NCBI GenBank assembly: GCA_005765155.1
Contig: VCCP01000002.1
Coordinates: forward strand, 2,046,001-2,110,000
Reading direction: 5' to 3'
Length of the DNA stretch: 64,000 nucleotides
Origin: Zelopaecilomyces penicillatus
Lineage: Eukaryota; Ascomycota; Sordariomycetes; Hypocreales; Pseudodiploosporaceae
Each line of letters starts with the position of its first letter. Positions within the stretch are counted from its first letter, which is position 1. A model generated the notes under the pieces. It saw only the letters and a list, made by a program, of their open reading frames with translations, was not told where the DNA came from and did no database searches. Positions 49,026 through 62,229 of the stretch are shown here, piece by piece. A program made the position numbers and the translations under genes.

Positions 49026-51049
49026 TTAATATTTAATTTATTTTAATATTTTATTTATTAATTTAAAAATAAAATACTATTAAAGGTTTTTTTTATTTAA
49101 AATATATAACAATATTTTAATTAGAATTTATTTATAAAAATAAGGTTTTTATTTAATAAAATACTCTTTAATATCTTATATTTTATTTTTATTTTTTAAT
49201 AAAATAGTTTTATAAGATTTATTATAATAATAATTATATTTATTAAAAGAAATATATAATACTTTATATATTAGTTTATAATTATTAGGATTATATTTAT
49301 ATCTCTTTTATTAAATTTAATAAATAGAAATGCTATAATAAAATCTATAAATACTTTCTTTAAAAATTAATTTAATTTTAATAAAGAATTAAAGTATTTA
49401 TAATATTATTCTTTAATAAATATTATAATTAATAATATATTCTTAATCTTTTAAATTATAAAATATTAATAAAATTTATATTATAAAAGCTTAAGAATTT
49501 AATCTTTATATTAAAATATATTATATAAGTATTATTATAATAGAATTATTATAATTTATTTTTTAATAAGATATTTTTAAGAATATAAATATAATCTTAA
49601 TATTTAATTAAGCTTTATATATCTATTAATTATATAATATATTTTCTTATATCTTTTTATTTTATTAATATAGCTTTTTATTTTAATATTTCTTTATTTT
49701 TTATTTTATATCTTTTTAATAAATATAATTAAAGGGATTAAAGCTTATTTATAAAATATTATTTTTATATAAAGAGCTATTTAAGCTATATATATAAATA
49801 TTTATTATTCTTTATTATTAATTTATTTAATTAATTTAATTAGATTTAAAAGTCTTTTACTTTTATTATTTTAAATACTTATTAATATTTTAATAAATTT
49901 AATCTAAATCTTTATAAATTTATAAATAAATAAATAATAATAAATATTATTTAATTAAATATTTTATAGTTTATGTTTATATTAATAAACTTTTTTAATT
50001 AAAAGATGATTAAATATTATTTATTTTTATTATCTTATTATAATATAATTCCTATTATTATAAATTAAAATATTTAAATATAATTAATTATACTTTTCTT
50101 AGCTTTTTATTATTTTTATTATTATTTGAAAAATATATTTAATAACTTTATAATTTTAAGATATTTATAAATAAATCTTTTATAAAAATTATAAAAGCTT
50201 AAAAAGATTTATATTTTATAATAGAGTTTTAGTTGTTATTATTTTAAAATAATTATAATATAATAAAGATCTATTAAAATCTTTTTTTAAATAAAATAAA
50301 TCTTAAGATATATTTTTATATTTAATAAAAATAATATATTTTTAGATTTATAAAAAGCTTTATAATCTATAATCTTTTTATAATATATTTAATATTTTTT
50401 ATATATTTTTTTGGATTTTAAAAACAATTAAAATATTATTTAGATAAATAATATATATTATATTAATTATTTTCTTTAAAGCTTAATAAATATAATATTA
50501 AAATATTATTAATATATTAATTAATTTAAAAAGTATTATTAAGTATTTATAATAATTATAATAGATTTAAAATATTCTATTCTATTTTATTTTTTTCTTA
50601 ATTTAAATCTAATAATATATATTTTTTATATTAACCTTTATAAAAGATTTTATATTTATAATCTAATCTAGAATCTTTAAAATAAAGGATAATATATAAT
50701 AATTCTTTTTATAATCTTATTAATACCTTAATAATCTATATATAATTATAAAGATTTATTCTTTTTTAAAATAAAAATAATTAATATCTTTATTAAGCTT
50801 TTAAATTAATAATTCTTTTTAAAATTCTTATTTAAATAAATATAAAGCTTTTTTAATTCTTTTTATAATAAGAGATAGATTATATTATAAAATAAAGTAA
50901 TATTTAAAAATAGATTAATTATATAATTTATAATCTTTTTATTATAATCTAATAACTAAGATTATATAATAAGCTTTAGTTATATAATTTATAATATTAT
51001 TAAATATATATTTAAGGCTTTGGATTTTATAGAATTAAATTATAATTAT

Positions 51050-51079
51050 AAAAGTAATCCTAGGCTTAGGATTACTTTT
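51050..51079. repeat. 30-bp near-perfect palindrome
   Basis: AAAAGTAATCC and GGATTACTTTT form 11-bp perfect arms around the 8-nt centre TAGGCTTA. It lies in the 5' end (LTR or leader) of F. The F2 counterpart (about 742-775) is degenerate. Confidence 0.85.
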
Positions 51080-51446
51080 AAATCTTTAATCTAATAGAAT
51101 AATTTATAATTCTAAGTATAATTTAATAATAGAGATTATAGTTTAAATTATAATTTATAATATATATATATATCCTTAATTTTTATTTCTTTAATTTAAT
51201 CTTAATTAATTATTTATAATATTATTATATTAATTTTATTATTTATTTTAATAATATTAAATTATAATCTTATAAATCTATTATTTATATAATTAATATA
51301 TTATTTAAAATATCTTAATTTATTTATTAATATAAATCCTTTTATTAGATTTATTTTTTAAGAATTTAATAAATATTATATATTAATAACTCTTATTTAA
51401 TAAATTATTATCCTAATTTAAATAATATTATTATTTTATAATAGCT

Positions 51447-51630
51447 TGTTATAGGCTTGGGCTTTTAGTCTAAGCCTTAATTATAAATATAAGGCAGGCT
51501 TGATCTGAATCTGATTTATATAAAAAGAGGGATTAGATAGGGATAATATAAGGATCTTTTCTTTTTCTTTAAGTTTATTAATATTATTCTTAATACCTAT
51601 TTATAGTAATTATAGGGCTAGCTTATTATA
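51447..51630 (+). repeat. 5' LTR of element E
   Basis: 184 bp, starting TGTTATAGGCTTGGGC and ending GCTTATTATA. It aligns with 58,356-58,539 without gaps, and every difference I saw is a transition. Confidence 0.93.
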
Positions 51631-52623
51631 TTTAATAAACTTTCTTTTTATACTTTATTAAGAGAAGAGATATATTCTTTAAAAATAGAATAATTACTTA
51701 TATTAGAATATTAATAACCTATCCTATTTACCTTTAAGGATCTATATAATTAATTATAAAAGAATAGATAAGCTATCCATTATATAAAGGTATAAATTAT
51801 TTATTAAGATTATAAGATTAATAATCTAAAGAAAAAGATAAAGAAACTTATCTACTTAAAATATATACCCCTTCCTTTATTTTAATTATTTAATAATAAT
51901 AAGGATATCTTCTTAGCCTAGCTAATAGCTATCTATTATAAAGTTATTATTAATAAGGATTTTATTAAAGAATATAGGAATTAATAGGAAGTTATTTAGA
52001 GTAATATATTAATATCCTTTTAAAGATATATTTAAAAGTTTTATTTAATAGATAAACTAGATTAAATATATAACCTAGATAAGCTTTTAAAATATATAAT
52101 ATTAGTATTCTATAATCCTTATTATAAGGATATAGCCTAGGTTAAGCTAGAATATATTAAATAATGCTTTAATAAGCTTTTTTTCTTCTTTTATATATAT
52201 TTTAAATAGAAATTTATAATAATAAATAGCTTAGTATAGTCTAATTTAATAAAATTAATTAAGCTTTACTATATACTTAGCTATTAAATATAAGATATTT
52301 ATTTAGATTAAAGTATCTTCTATATTAATTATATTAAAGTTATATTTTATTATTATTAGATTATTATAGAATTTAAAGTATTTAATCTAAAAGAAAAAGT
52401 AAAATAAAAGTAGAAATAATATCTTATTTTATATATAGCCCTTTTTATTTAAATTAATAAAAATATATTAATAATTAATATTAATATAATAATTATAATT
52501 AAATATTATATAGGATTTAAGAAGAATTAGAAAAAGGGTTTGATTATATTTATTAAGGATAATTAATTAATTATAAAATAGATTTTAATCAAGATATTAT
52601 ATAAGAGAAAAGAGAAAGATATT

Positions 52624-52665
52624 TATATTTATTATAAAAATTAAGGATATTTATAAAGCTAATAT
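52624..52665 (+). pseudogene. RIPed gag zinc knuckle (CX2CX4HX4C) of element E
   Basis: Fourteen codons read Y-I-Y-Y-K-N-stop-G-Y-L-stop-S-stop-Y. The four metal ligands fall exactly on the CX2CX4HX4C spacing if TAT stands for TGT (Cys) or CAT (His). The three stops fall where CAA (Gln) would become TAA. All the changes are G-to-A or C-to-T. Confidence 0.75.
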
Positions 52666-53659
52666 TACCTTATATAGTTATAATACCCTATTAGTATTAA
52701 TACTATTAATTTTAGTATAATATCTAACTTTAACTTAAAAGATAAGGAAAATAATTTATTTTTGAGTTAAGTTTTATTTAGGGATAGATTGATTATATAA
52801 TAGCCCTAAGGGAAGATTAATACTAGATTATAATAGAGAAGGAGTGGAATATTAGAGCTAGATTAAATAAATATTTATTTTTAATTCCTACTTTCTTAAA
52901 CTCTATTATATTTATAGATATATAGATTGATTTAGAATATAAATACTATAATATAATTAATAAATAAATAGCTTAATAATTAAGATTAGATTTAATATAT
53001 CTTTTAAGATTATATATATTAAGTACTATTATAGGATTAATTAAGGATTATAGAATATACTTTATAGTTAAGATATAAATAGATATTAATAGCTAGGATT
53101 CTATCTTAATTATATATATAATCTTAGAATTATTAAAAGATTTAATCTTAAAATTACTTTAAATATAATATAAATAGGTTTATTTTATTATTAAAGAGGA
53201 AGAATTTTAGATTAATTAAATAAATAAAATAATTATAAAAGAAAACTCTATTTAATTAAAATATATAGATATTATTATAGTTATAGGGTTTATATTTATT
53301 ATATTAATAAAAAGATAGAGATAAGGGATACTTAATATAGATAAATTTCTTATTATTAATATCTATAAAATAAATATTATTTTAATAGATATTATTAAAA
53401 GATATAATACTCTAGATAATCTATTTAAAGTAGATATAGGATAAGTAATAATCCTATTATAGCTTTTTAAAGAATTATATAATTTTATAATATTATTTAA
53501 TAAGAAGGAAACTAATAGTTTACCTTTATATTAAGGAATAATAGATTATTATATTTAAATCTAGATTAAATTAAATAGATAATAAATAAATCTGCTTTAG
53601 AAACCCTTATATAATATACCCTAGGATTATTTATTAAAGGTATAGAAATAAGTTATAGA

Positions 53660-54075
53660 ATTAATAAATAAGGGATAGATTAGAGCTAGCTCCTTTTTAG
53701 CTATTATATTTATTTTCCTTATTAAAAAAGCTATAAAGAGATAGAGATTTTATATAGATTATTAGGCTTTAAATAAAATTATAATAGAAGATTAATATCT
53801 ATTATTATTAATTAAGGAGATATTAATATTATTATTAGATATTTATTGGTTTATAAAATTAGATATTTATTCTGTTTTTTATAGAATTTAAATTATAGAA
53901 AGAAATAAATATCTTATAGTATTTTAAATCTAGTTTAATTTATTTAAATAATTAGTTATATTATTTAATCTATTAGATACCCTTATAATCTTTTAAAGAT
54001 ATATTAATTTAATCTTAGGATATATTCTAGGTGATTTTATTATAGTATATTTAAATAATATCCTTATATATTTAA
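53660..54075 (+). pseudogene. RIP-inactivated reverse transcriptase of element E
   Basis: Shows R-A-S-S (about 53,690), L-K-K (53,720), R-D/F-x-F-I-x-x-I/Y-R-L/A-x-N/I-K, then L-L-L and the catalytic I-V-Y-L-N-N-I-L-I-Y-L stretch at about 54,042-54,072. Both catalytic Asp codons read AAT (GAT to AAT), a RIP-type change. The alignment partner in E2 is 12,895-13,400. Confidence 0.78.
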
Positions 54076-56314
54076 GAGATTTTAGGAAGGATTATTTATA
54101 AAAGGTTTAGTATATCTTTATATATCTATAAAAGGCTAGCTTATTTATTAATATTAATAAATATTTATTTATTATAATTATTATTTAGTATTTAAGGTTT
54201 ATTATTAAGATAGAAAAAGTTATATATCTAGTATTTAAGAAGATTATAGTTATAAAAGAGTAGGAAGTACCTATATAAGTATAAGGAGTTAAGAGCTTTT
54301 AAGCTTTATTAATTTTTATTAAGAATTTATTTTATTCTTTTTTATTTTAATTAAGCTATTTATTTATTTAATAGATAAAGGAATCTTCTTTAAATAGGAT
54401 AATATAGAAGATTTAGCTTTTAAAGTATTAAAATAAATATTTATTATAGAATCAGTCCTAGTTTAATAGGATTCTAAGAAGGATATAATTATTAAAGCTG
54501 ATTATTTAAGGAAGGTATTTAAAGGATATTTATTATAAATATATAATAGTATTCTATTATTAATTATATATTATTTAATTAAATTTATTATAGTTAAAAG
54601 GAATTATATAATTTATAATAAAGAATTTCTAGTAATTATATTATATCTAAAAATATAATTAATTGAATTTAAAGAAGTAATAAAGTTATTTATTATCCTG
54701 ATTAATTATAAGAATCTAGAATATTTTATAGGCTTTAAAAAGCTCTTTAAATAATAAATTAAATAAATAGAAATACTTTTATTTTTTTAATATTATCTTT
54801 ATTATTAATCTGGTTTTTAAATAGCTTAATTTAATACTTTATTAAAAAGAGAATAAGATATAAGAGATAAAAAAGTGATTCTAGTATAAGTTATATACTT
54901 AATTAAGATAGCCCTAATATATATATATATATCTTTTAAAGAGGAAATAAATAACCTTTTAAATAGGATAATATTATTTAAAGATATTTATTTATCTGGT
55001 TTTTAGGATTAGACTTTTTAGAAGGATCTTATCTATAATTATTATTTATATATAGTTATAAAGGGTATATAATAATTCCTTATTAAAGCTAAGATAAAAG
55101 AATAAATAATAGATTATATAATAAATATATATAGGGTATTGATTTATAAAGATTAATTCTGGCTTTTAAATTAAGAGTCTTTTATTATTATAATTATTTA
55201 AAGGATATATAACTCTTTCTTAATAAGGTATTTAAAATAAAAATAGATATTTAAACTCCTTTATTATAATTATTATTAGAATAGTATATTATAATTGATT
55301 TAATAATTTATATATAATTACTTAATATATTAGGGTAGTTATATTTTATAATAATAATATTAAGGATTATTTTAATTATTCTTTATTATAAATAAATATT
55401 AAATATAAATATTTATTAATTTTATAATAAAGCTTTTAAGGTAAGATAATATATGTAAATTCTTAATAGTTATTATTAATTATTTATTAAAATATATTTA
55501 ATTAAAGGTAATAATATTTATAATTATTAAGATATATATAGAATAATTCTAGGATATTTAATAATATTTTTATAGATTCTTAAAAGAGATTATTATAGAT
55601 TAAGGTTTAGGTTGATTAAATTATTTTTAAATTATACTTTATAAATTAATAAATATTAAATAACTCCTATTTATAATATATTATCTATAAATAGATAATA
55701 GTATAGAATATATAAATCAGGAGTTTAAGCTATTCTTTAAATAATTATATACTTTTTATAGTTTAATTAGATTAATTACCTTTTAGTTTATTAATTAATA
55801 TTTAATAATAAGGAGTTATTAGTTATTAATATAAGCTTAAATAGATTATTAAATAATTTTAAGATTGATTTAATATAATAGAAATTATATTTAGATAGGG
55901 ATAAGATATTATTAAAAGGATAAGTAATAGTATTTCTTAATTATCTTTAGTCTAGGGTTTGATTTTATATAAGCTATAATTACCTATTTATAATAATAGG
56001 CTAAAAAGGCTATAAATAATTCCTATTATTTAATAGAATACTTTCTTTCTAAAGATAATATATAGCTTTCCTTATATAATATTAAGATAAATTATTTAAA
56101 CTAGAAACTAGATTGGTTATATATTAAATATAAAATTATTAATATCCTTATACTTTTAATAATTATATTTAATATATTTAAAGGAATTTATCTTATATTC
56201 TATATCGATTTAATAGAATAAGTATTAAATAATCTATTTTTATCTTAATAAATAATAGATAATAGATTAAGCCTCTTTTAGGTATTAAATAATAATAATA
56301 AAGATATAATATAA

Positions 56315-56465
56315 GAATAGGAAATAAAAAATATCCTTATAATAAAGAATAGATAGGGTAGAGACTAAAAGCAATAAATATTTATAAAATAGAAAGGATA
56401 GAATAACTTTATATAGAAATTATTAGAAAATATAGAATAGTTATAGGTATTAAATAATTTTAAAC
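56315..56465 (+). pseudogene. RIPed chromodomain of element E
   Basis: One frame reads E-stop-E-I-K-N-I-L-I-I-K-N-R, then F-I-K-stop-K-G-stop-N-N-F-I-stop-K-L-L-E-N-I-E and L-N-N-F. Taking TAG as mutated TGG places Trp at the aromatic-cage positions and in the W-K-G-Y and T-W-E-P-L-E-N signatures of a chromodomain. It sits after integrase, the standard place in chromoviruses, where it binds methylated histone H3 and directs integration into heterochromatin. Confidence 0.72.
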
Positions 56466-58355
56466 TAAAATAAGGTAATACCTATTATTTTAATAATCCT
56501 ATAATATACTAGTATTAAATATAAGATATTAATCCCCTTTTAAAATAAAATTAAATAATAAATTTAATTAAATCTTACTCTTTTAATAATAAAGCCTTAC
56601 TTTTTTTTTTTTTTATATCTTTTTCTTTTAGGTCCTTAATTTATTTAATATTATTAATAAGTTATATTATAATTTTATTAGTATTAAGGTATAAATTGTT
56701 TTTATAGGAGATTGGATTATAATAGAAGTAAGATTATTAGATATTAGTTTTATAAGGAGTATATTAATAAACTAGATTTAATAAGAATATATTGAAGTAG
56801 GTACTATAAAGGATAGGATTTATAATATAAATAAAATAATCTCCTTAAAGGGAGGTATTATCTCTAGATAGGGTTATTATTATATTTAATTAGAATATAT
56901 ATTAGGGATTAAGAGATAGAGATATATTAATTAATTATTTCTAAGAAAAGATAATTAAGGATCTAAATAGATTTATTATAATAAAGGATAATAATAGATT
57001 AATAATATTAATTAAAGATTATATTTATATTATTTATATTATTATATATTAGATAAATATAGTTTGGAAGGTATTAATATTAGAGAGAAATGCTTCTTAA
57101 TATACTTAATTAGCTTTTCTTTTCTCTTTTTTATAGGTAATTTAAGCCTATTATTCTTTTATTAAGATAATTTATTATTCCTATATAGAATTAAAATAGA
57201 ATTAAATAAGATAGGATAAAGGAATATAGATTTATTTATATATCTTTAATTATATAATATATCTCTTTCTATTATTATAAGATATATTAAGTATTAAGGG
57301 TAGATTAGGTATAATATTATTTATTATAATAGATAATTAAAGTTAATAAAGGGCTATTAAAGAATATAAAGGAGCTATTATAAATAGGTATAATAGGTAT
57401 AAGAGCCTAAGATAATAGGTAATATATTAAGGTATTCCTTAAAGGGATAATAGGTTAAATAGCCTAAGGGGCTATATAGGTATTAATAGGGATAAAGGGA
57501 TTTTATTTAACTTCTATAAAAGCAGCCTTTTAGCTTATAATTATCTACTCTTATATAAATAAAAAATAAATAAATCGATTAGATATATTATTAGATTTAG
57601 CTTAAGCTAAAGATATAATATATCTATCTTAATAGGTAAGAGTATATAATACTTTTATAATTATATAAAGGGTTAAATTATTTAAGAATAGAAGCTCTCT
57701 ATAATAGTATAAAGTATAGGATTTATAATATAAAGTATAGGTATAATAGGGGGGGTGATTATATTTATCCTTTTTAATATATATTATATTCTTAATATAA
57801 GGTAAATATAATAGATATATTTATTTAAGGAGGGTAACTGATTTATTATTAAAGTTGCTTTATATAAATAGAGTATTAATAGTATATTTCTTATAATACT
57901 ATTTAAAAAAAGAATAGATTAATATTAATATTAAATAATTAATAAATATAATATATATCTTTTAAAGGATAATAGGTTTAAAGCCTGATTTAGTATTATT
58001 TTAAAGGGTATAAGGCTTTAAATAATCTAATAGCTTATTATTAGATTAGATATTTAATATATTATTTACTTTTCTATTTATTAGAGATAAAAATAAAGGA
58101 AGATATAAGTAGAATTATTTATTAATTATAATTAATACTTAAGAAGGATTAAGGTAATATTTAATAAAGAAAGAATAAGGGTATAATATAAATCTAGAAT
58201 AGGATTTAATAAAATATAGATAGAGTTATTTTTTTATTATATTATTATTAGAATAATTAATAGATAGTTCTATATTAAAAAGTTTTTATTTTATAGTAAA
58301 TCTTTATTGTTTTTATTAATTTAAAGGATAATATAATATTAGGAGTAGGATAGTA

Positions 58356-58539
58356 TATTATAAGCTTAGGCTTTTAGCCTAAGCCTTAGTTATAAATATA
58401 AGATAGGCCTAATCTGAATCTGATTTATATAAGAAGAGGGATTAGATAGGGATAATATAGGGATCTCTTCTTTTTCTTTAAGTTTATTAATATTATTCTT
58501 AATGCCTATTTATAATAGTTATAAGGCTAGCTTATTATA
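58356..58539 (+). repeat. 3' LTR of element E
   Basis: 184 bp, preceded by a purine-rich stretch (GGATAATATAATATTAGGAG) and followed by the TAGCT TSD. Confidence 0.93.
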
Positions 58540-60927
58540 TAGCTTTATAAATCTTTATTTTATTTAAAAATATTAATTAAAAGGATCCTTTAATATTTCT
58601 ATTAATAATTTAAATATAGATATTTATAATAAGATTAAAATTATATTTAAAGATCTTTAATATAATTAAAAAGAATTTAAATTAAAAATAAAAGTCTTAA
58701 AAAAGAAATTTAAGGATTAATATAAGGCTTATAAAAAAGAGAATAAACTAGCTAGATTTATTATTAAAATCTTATAACTCTAAATTAAATAATTTTCAAA
58801 TTATATAGAAATTTAAGTAAAATAATATAAATATAAACTAGAAATAATTATAATATAAATATATAATAGAAAAGATATTAAAGAAATCTTAAAGCTATAA
58901 ATACTTAAACCTTTTAATAAAACCTTAAATAAGCTTTAAGAGTTTTTTATTTAATTTTATACTTTCTTTTTATATTATTTAATATAATTCTAGCTTAAAT
59001 TAAATAAAATAAGATATATTATAGGATTTTTTATTAAAATTATATTTATTTAATTTAAATTAATACTTTAAGATTATATTAATAATACCTTAATAGGTAT
59101 CTTAAAAAAGAAAATCAATTTAATCTTTATTAACTATAATATTTTTAAATAATAATTTCTAAATATCTTTAAATTATTAAATAATAAATAATAAATTAAA
59201 TAATACTTATATAATCTTTATTAAATAAGATTTATTTTAAATTATATTATAAAGTTTTAATAAATCTTATTTAAATTATTTAAGAAAGATAAATAAATAT
59301 ATATAGAAATCCTATATTATAGATTTAAATTAAAAATTAAATATAAATTATATAAAGAAATTCAATTAAATTCTATTATAAAATATTATATAATAGCTAT
59401 TATTATTAATAATAGATAATACTTATATTAATAAGAAAAGAAATATAAAGAATAAAACTAGAAATTAATTTATTTTAGATTTTAATTATAATAATAATAT
59501 AAGATAAATTATAATTAATAATAAAATAACCCTAATATCTTATTAATTAAAATAGATCTTAATATTATATAATAATAAAATATATTTAAGATTAAATACT
59601 ATAATTATAATAAAATAAAATATTTTGTTAGAGATTATTAATAATTAAAATAAAAATAAAAGGATTAAAAATTAATATTAAATATATAATAAAGTATATA
59701 TATTATAAATAAAAATAAATAAACCTTAATTATAATAAAATAAAAAGAATAAGAATAAGAATAATCTAAAAATTATAAATATCTTATATTTTAATAATTA
59801 TTAAAATTATAAACTATATTAATCTAATCTAATATTATATAATAGGATTAATAATTAAATATAAATATAAATAAAAAAAGATTTTAAAAAGATTTTAGAT
59901 TAATAAATAATTCTTATTATAAATAATAAAAATACTTTAATTAAAGATAAAATAATAAATAATAGCTTAGATTTTAATTCTTTAACATCTAAAAATAATA
60001 AATCTTTTAAAATCTTTTAATATTATATTATATTATATTTATTATCTAAAAGTATTATTTATAAATATCTTATAAAAATAATAATTTAATTTATATAAAT
60101 ATTAAGCTATATAATTAAAATTAATCTTTAATTTATAATTATTAAATATATTTATAAATAGATATTAAAAAAAGATTTAAATATTTCTATTTTAAAAGAT
60201 TATCTTAAAAAAGCTTTTATATTTAAAACTAATTATAATAAATATAAAGATAATTATACACTTCTAGACTTTAATTATAATTTTTATAATAAAATCAGCT
60301 AGATATTATATATTAATTTCTTTTATTTTTAATATTAAAAAATAAAAATCTAGAATAAATCTTTTTATATTATATAAAAGTATAAGAAATTAAAAATATT
60401 CTTATAGTAGATTAGTTTATTAATTAATATAAGATTAAATATTTTATATTTTTTAAAATTAATATATTTAAATTATATCCTAATATATTTAAATTATATT
60501 CTAATATATTTAAAGAATATAAATAAAAAGCTAAAAATAAAGATTATAAATCTATTTATTATAAGATTTATAAATAAGAAAAACTTAAATTAGATTATAA
60601 TTGATTATAATTTATTAATTATTATTATAATTTATAGTATATAATTATAATTAAAGCTAGTAGTAATAATAGTAGAAGAAAGGTAATAAATAATTATTTA
60701 AAGTGAATTTTAAAGAAAAAAAGAAAGAAGTGATTATATTACCAATATAGAAAAGAAAGCAGGATTTAATTAAAAATCTAGCTATCTTATATATCTAAAA
60801 ATACTAAGATTATTTAGAATTATTTAAGTATTCTAAATAATATTTATTTAGAATTTTTAGGTATTTTAAATATAGAAAAAGGGAGGGGTATAAGAGATAA
60901 GCCCTTATTTTATTAATCTCGCCCTAT

Positions 60928-61054
60928 ATAGCAGGTCAGGCTGCCTGGGCATCTTAGGTCTTATAGCAGATCTAACTGCGATAAGATAGCAGATCTGGCT
61001 GCTAGGCTATAGCAGGTTTAGCTGCTAAGCTATAGCAGATCTAGCTGTTAGGGG
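60928..61054. repeat. GC-rich 23-bp minisatellite inside F
   Basis: Units begin ATAGCAG at 60,963, 60,986, 61,009 and 61,032 with exact 23-bp spacing. A divergent unit at 60,928 lies 35 bp upstream. Units read ATAGCAGATCTRGCTGCTA plus a GGCT/AGCT tail. Each unit has the near-palindromic arms AGCAG and CTGCT. The block (about 60,900-61,090) keeps CpA, TpG and CpG, unlike everything around it. Confidence 0.85.
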
Positions 61055-62229
61055 ATAATAGGTTAGGCTATTATATAAAAACCCACTTATTTTAATAATT
61101 ATAAAAGAAAGAACCTATATAATTATATAAACCTTAAATATATATAATATATATAATAGAAATTAATATAATAATATAAGAAATAATTATTAAAAGATAA
61201 TGTTTTAGAAAGAATCTAATATAAAATAATAATAATAATTAATTATAAGAAATCTTAATATAGATAATATATAAAAGAAAATAAATATATATATAAGGAA
61301 ATAGAAAACCTTTATAAATAGGAATTTAATTTTTAAATCTATAAAGAAAATTAATTTAATTAAATCTTATATTATATAATTATTAAAGAATTAAATAAAA
61401 TAAAATATAATAGATTATATAAAGAATATAATTTTAAAAACTTAAAAAATAAATTAAATTATTTATAAAAGCATTATAATATAATCTTTTAATAAAAAAG
61501 ACCTTTTATACTACAAATATAAATAGGTTTAAATTAATAATAAAAATATAAATTATAGGATATTATTTTTATATTTTAATAAATAATAGAATAATAAATA
61601 ATTATGTATTATTATTAGAAGCTATAAATTAAATATAATTATTATAATATAATAAAATAATTATATCTTTTATATAATCTTAAAAGGAATATCTTTATTT
61701 ATAATAAAGAATAAATTAATAAAGAGATTAATTATCTTAACTTTAAAATCTAAGGATATTAAAATAATACTATATTTAATATAATAGATATTAACAAATA
61801 TAAATTTATATTAAACTATCTTTAATTATTTAATAATAATCTATAAATTTATTAAAAGATAGGCTAGATATAATAAAATAATATTATATTATCTATTAAA
61901 GATTATAAGAATTTAATAATAATAAATAAAATAAAAAACGTATATTTTATAATTATTAAAAAAGGCCTTTTATTCAGAAATTATATTAAAAAATAATATA
62001 ATAATTAATAATAATAAATTTAATAGATTATTATTACCTTTACAATAATAATAAAATAATTATAAGAATACTTTAAAAATAAGTTATACTTAGATATAAA
62101 AAAGTAACTTATATCTATACTAAAAGAATATTATAAGTATATTAAATTATTTTATATAGAGCTTAAAATAAAGCTCCTTTTATATATTTAATAGGATTAT
62201 AAAATTTAAATTATAGATAGAAAGAAGCC

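Larger units (their letters stand above)
40300..50939 (-). mobile_element. Family 1 element C, split by D and truncated by F
   Basis: Two parts, 40,300-42,294 and 48,683-50,939, join to give sequence collinear with about 23,223-27,855 of element B. The left LTR is 194 bp (40,300-40,493). The junction left by D corresponds to about 25,245 of B. C ends abruptly at about 50,939, where F starts; the gag end and 5' LTR are missing from this window. RT is visible at about 50,420-50,870 on the minus strand. More RIPed than B. Confidence 0.85.
51447..58539 (+). mobile_element. Family 2 chromovirus element E, structurally complete, TSD TAGCT
   Basis: Two 184-bp LTRs (51,447-51,630 and 58,356-58,539) are flanked by TAGCT on both sides (51,442-51,446 and 58,540-58,544). 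The 5' LTR still starts with TG; the 3' LTR starts TA. Total length is 7,093 bp. The order on + is gag with a zinc knuckle (52,624-52,665), protease (not located), RT (53,660-54,075), RNase H/integrase (about 54,080-56,250) and a chromodomain (56,315-56,465). An unexplained 1.9 kb then leads to a purine-rich tract before the 3' LTR. It is the least RIPed of the three family 2 copies, but all frames are broken. Confidence 0.92.
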
